Source: an uncultured Actinomycetes bacterium (lineage in GTDB: Bacteria > Actinomycetota > CALGFH01). From it: a DNA stretch of 6,549 bases. The position numbers and the translations under genes were made by a program. The DNA lies in contig CALGFH010000019.1 of NCBI GenBank assembly GCA_937881255.1, forward strand, positions 1-6,549, read 5' to 3'. This document shows, piece after piece, positions 6,161 to 6,549 of this stretch; positions within the stretch are counted from its first letter, which is position 1, and each line of letters begins with the position of its first letter. Under the pieces are notes generated by a model, which saw only the letters and a program-made list of their open reading frames with translations, was not told the origin of the DNA and made no database searches.

Positions 6161-6549
6161 CGGGGTCTCCTTGACGGTGGGCTCGGCGCCGATGTCGGCG
6201 ACGTGGGTGGTGCCGTAGCCCTCCTGCTGGGGCCGGCCGTGCTCGCCGCGGGTCATGGCGAACTCCTCCTCGGGGGAGAGCACCAGGCGGTTGCGGCCCG
6301 AGATGGCGAAGTAGGCGATGCCGAGCAGGAAGTAGATGAGGGTCCCGTACACGCCCGGCCGGTAGTCCTCGTTGGAGTACAACGAGATCAGCGAGACCAG
6401 CGCGATCACCCCGGCAATGGCGGCGCCCCACTCGCCGACCGGGCTGCGGTAGGGCCGCTCGATGTTGGGATACTTGCGGCGCAGCAGGATGAACGACAGG
6501 CACTGCATGAAGTAGGAGATGACGGCGCCGAACACGGCCATGTAGAGCA
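6152..6549 (-). CDS. APC-superfamily permease, ethanolamine permease-like (C-terminal part)
   Basis: The last 131 residues of a minus-strand transporter gene whose 5' part lies beyond the right edge. An internal ATG at 6541 is not the true start, because the frame continues to the edge (Leu-Tyr precede it). Counting from that ATG, three hydrophobic segments are seen (about 1-20, 38-58 and 62-82), fitting the final membrane helices of a 12-helix APC amino acid/amine transporter. The RRKYPNIERPYRSP loop and the post-helix motif RNRLVLSPEEEFAM are typical, as I recall them, of ethanolamine permeases (Eat/EutP type), which import ethanolamine by secondary transport. A hydrophilic tail of about 35 residues follows. 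No other ethanolamine-use genes are visible. The APC family call is strong; the substrate is a good but unproven guess. It converges on the ligase gene with a seven-base gap. Confidence 0.8.
   Translation of the reverse strand, partial: LYMAVFGAVISYFMQCLSFILLRRKYPNIERPYRSPVGEWGAAIAGVIALVSLISLYSNEDYRPGVYGTLIYFLLGIAYFAISGRNRLVLSPEEEFAMTRGEHGRPQQEGYGTTHVADIGAEPTVKETPAP

Noticed and set aside
1..6549. Search by eye for tRNA or rRNA genes, CRISPR repeats, insertion sequence ends or integrase sites
   Set aside because: Nothing convincing was found. Coding sequence covers nearly the whole window and the only repeats are short inverted repeats in the gaps.

Overview
This is a very GC-rich window (by eye well above 70% G+C, with G or C at almost every third codon position). 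That composition, the GTG starts and the protein types fit an actinomycetote, probably a soil or uncultured lineage. The phylum is an inference from composition and gene content, not a match to a known genome. The high GC also keeps many antisense and out-of-frame reading frames open. Only seven genes are supported here, two of them cut by the window edges.

Layout: at the left edge is the N-terminus of a membrane-anchored or exported protein on the minus strand (1-105, product unknown). Also on the minus strand is a complete phosphotransferase of the aminoglycoside phosphotransferase/choline kinase fold (195-1214). A 143-base divergent intergenic region (1215-1357) separates it from a tightly packed plus-strand operon of four genes (1358-6144). 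These are a soluble GAF hybrid histidine kinase with its own C-terminal receiver, a stand-alone DivK/CheY-like receiver, a receiver fused to a class III nucleotide cyclase, and an ATP-grasp ligase resembling the peptide ligase PGM1. Each pair of neighbours overlaps (16, 11 and 4 bases), so the four are almost certainly co-transcribed and translationally coupled. Seven bases beyond the ligase, on the opposite strand, is the C-terminal part of an APC-superfamily transporter most like ethanolamine permeases (6152-6549, running off the right edge).

How the genes may work together: the kinase has no membrane segment, so it should sense a cytosolic signal, probably through its GAF domain. It can pass phosphate to up to three receivers: its own, the single-domain one, and the one governing cyclic nucleotide synthesis. 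The unusual feature is the coupling of this phosphorelay and cyclic-nucleotide module to a biosynthetic ATP-grasp ligase. The ligase's product may be controlled by, or feed into, this signalling, but nothing in the window identifies its substrate. No RNA genes, CRISPR arrays, insertion sequences, attachment sites or origins were seen.
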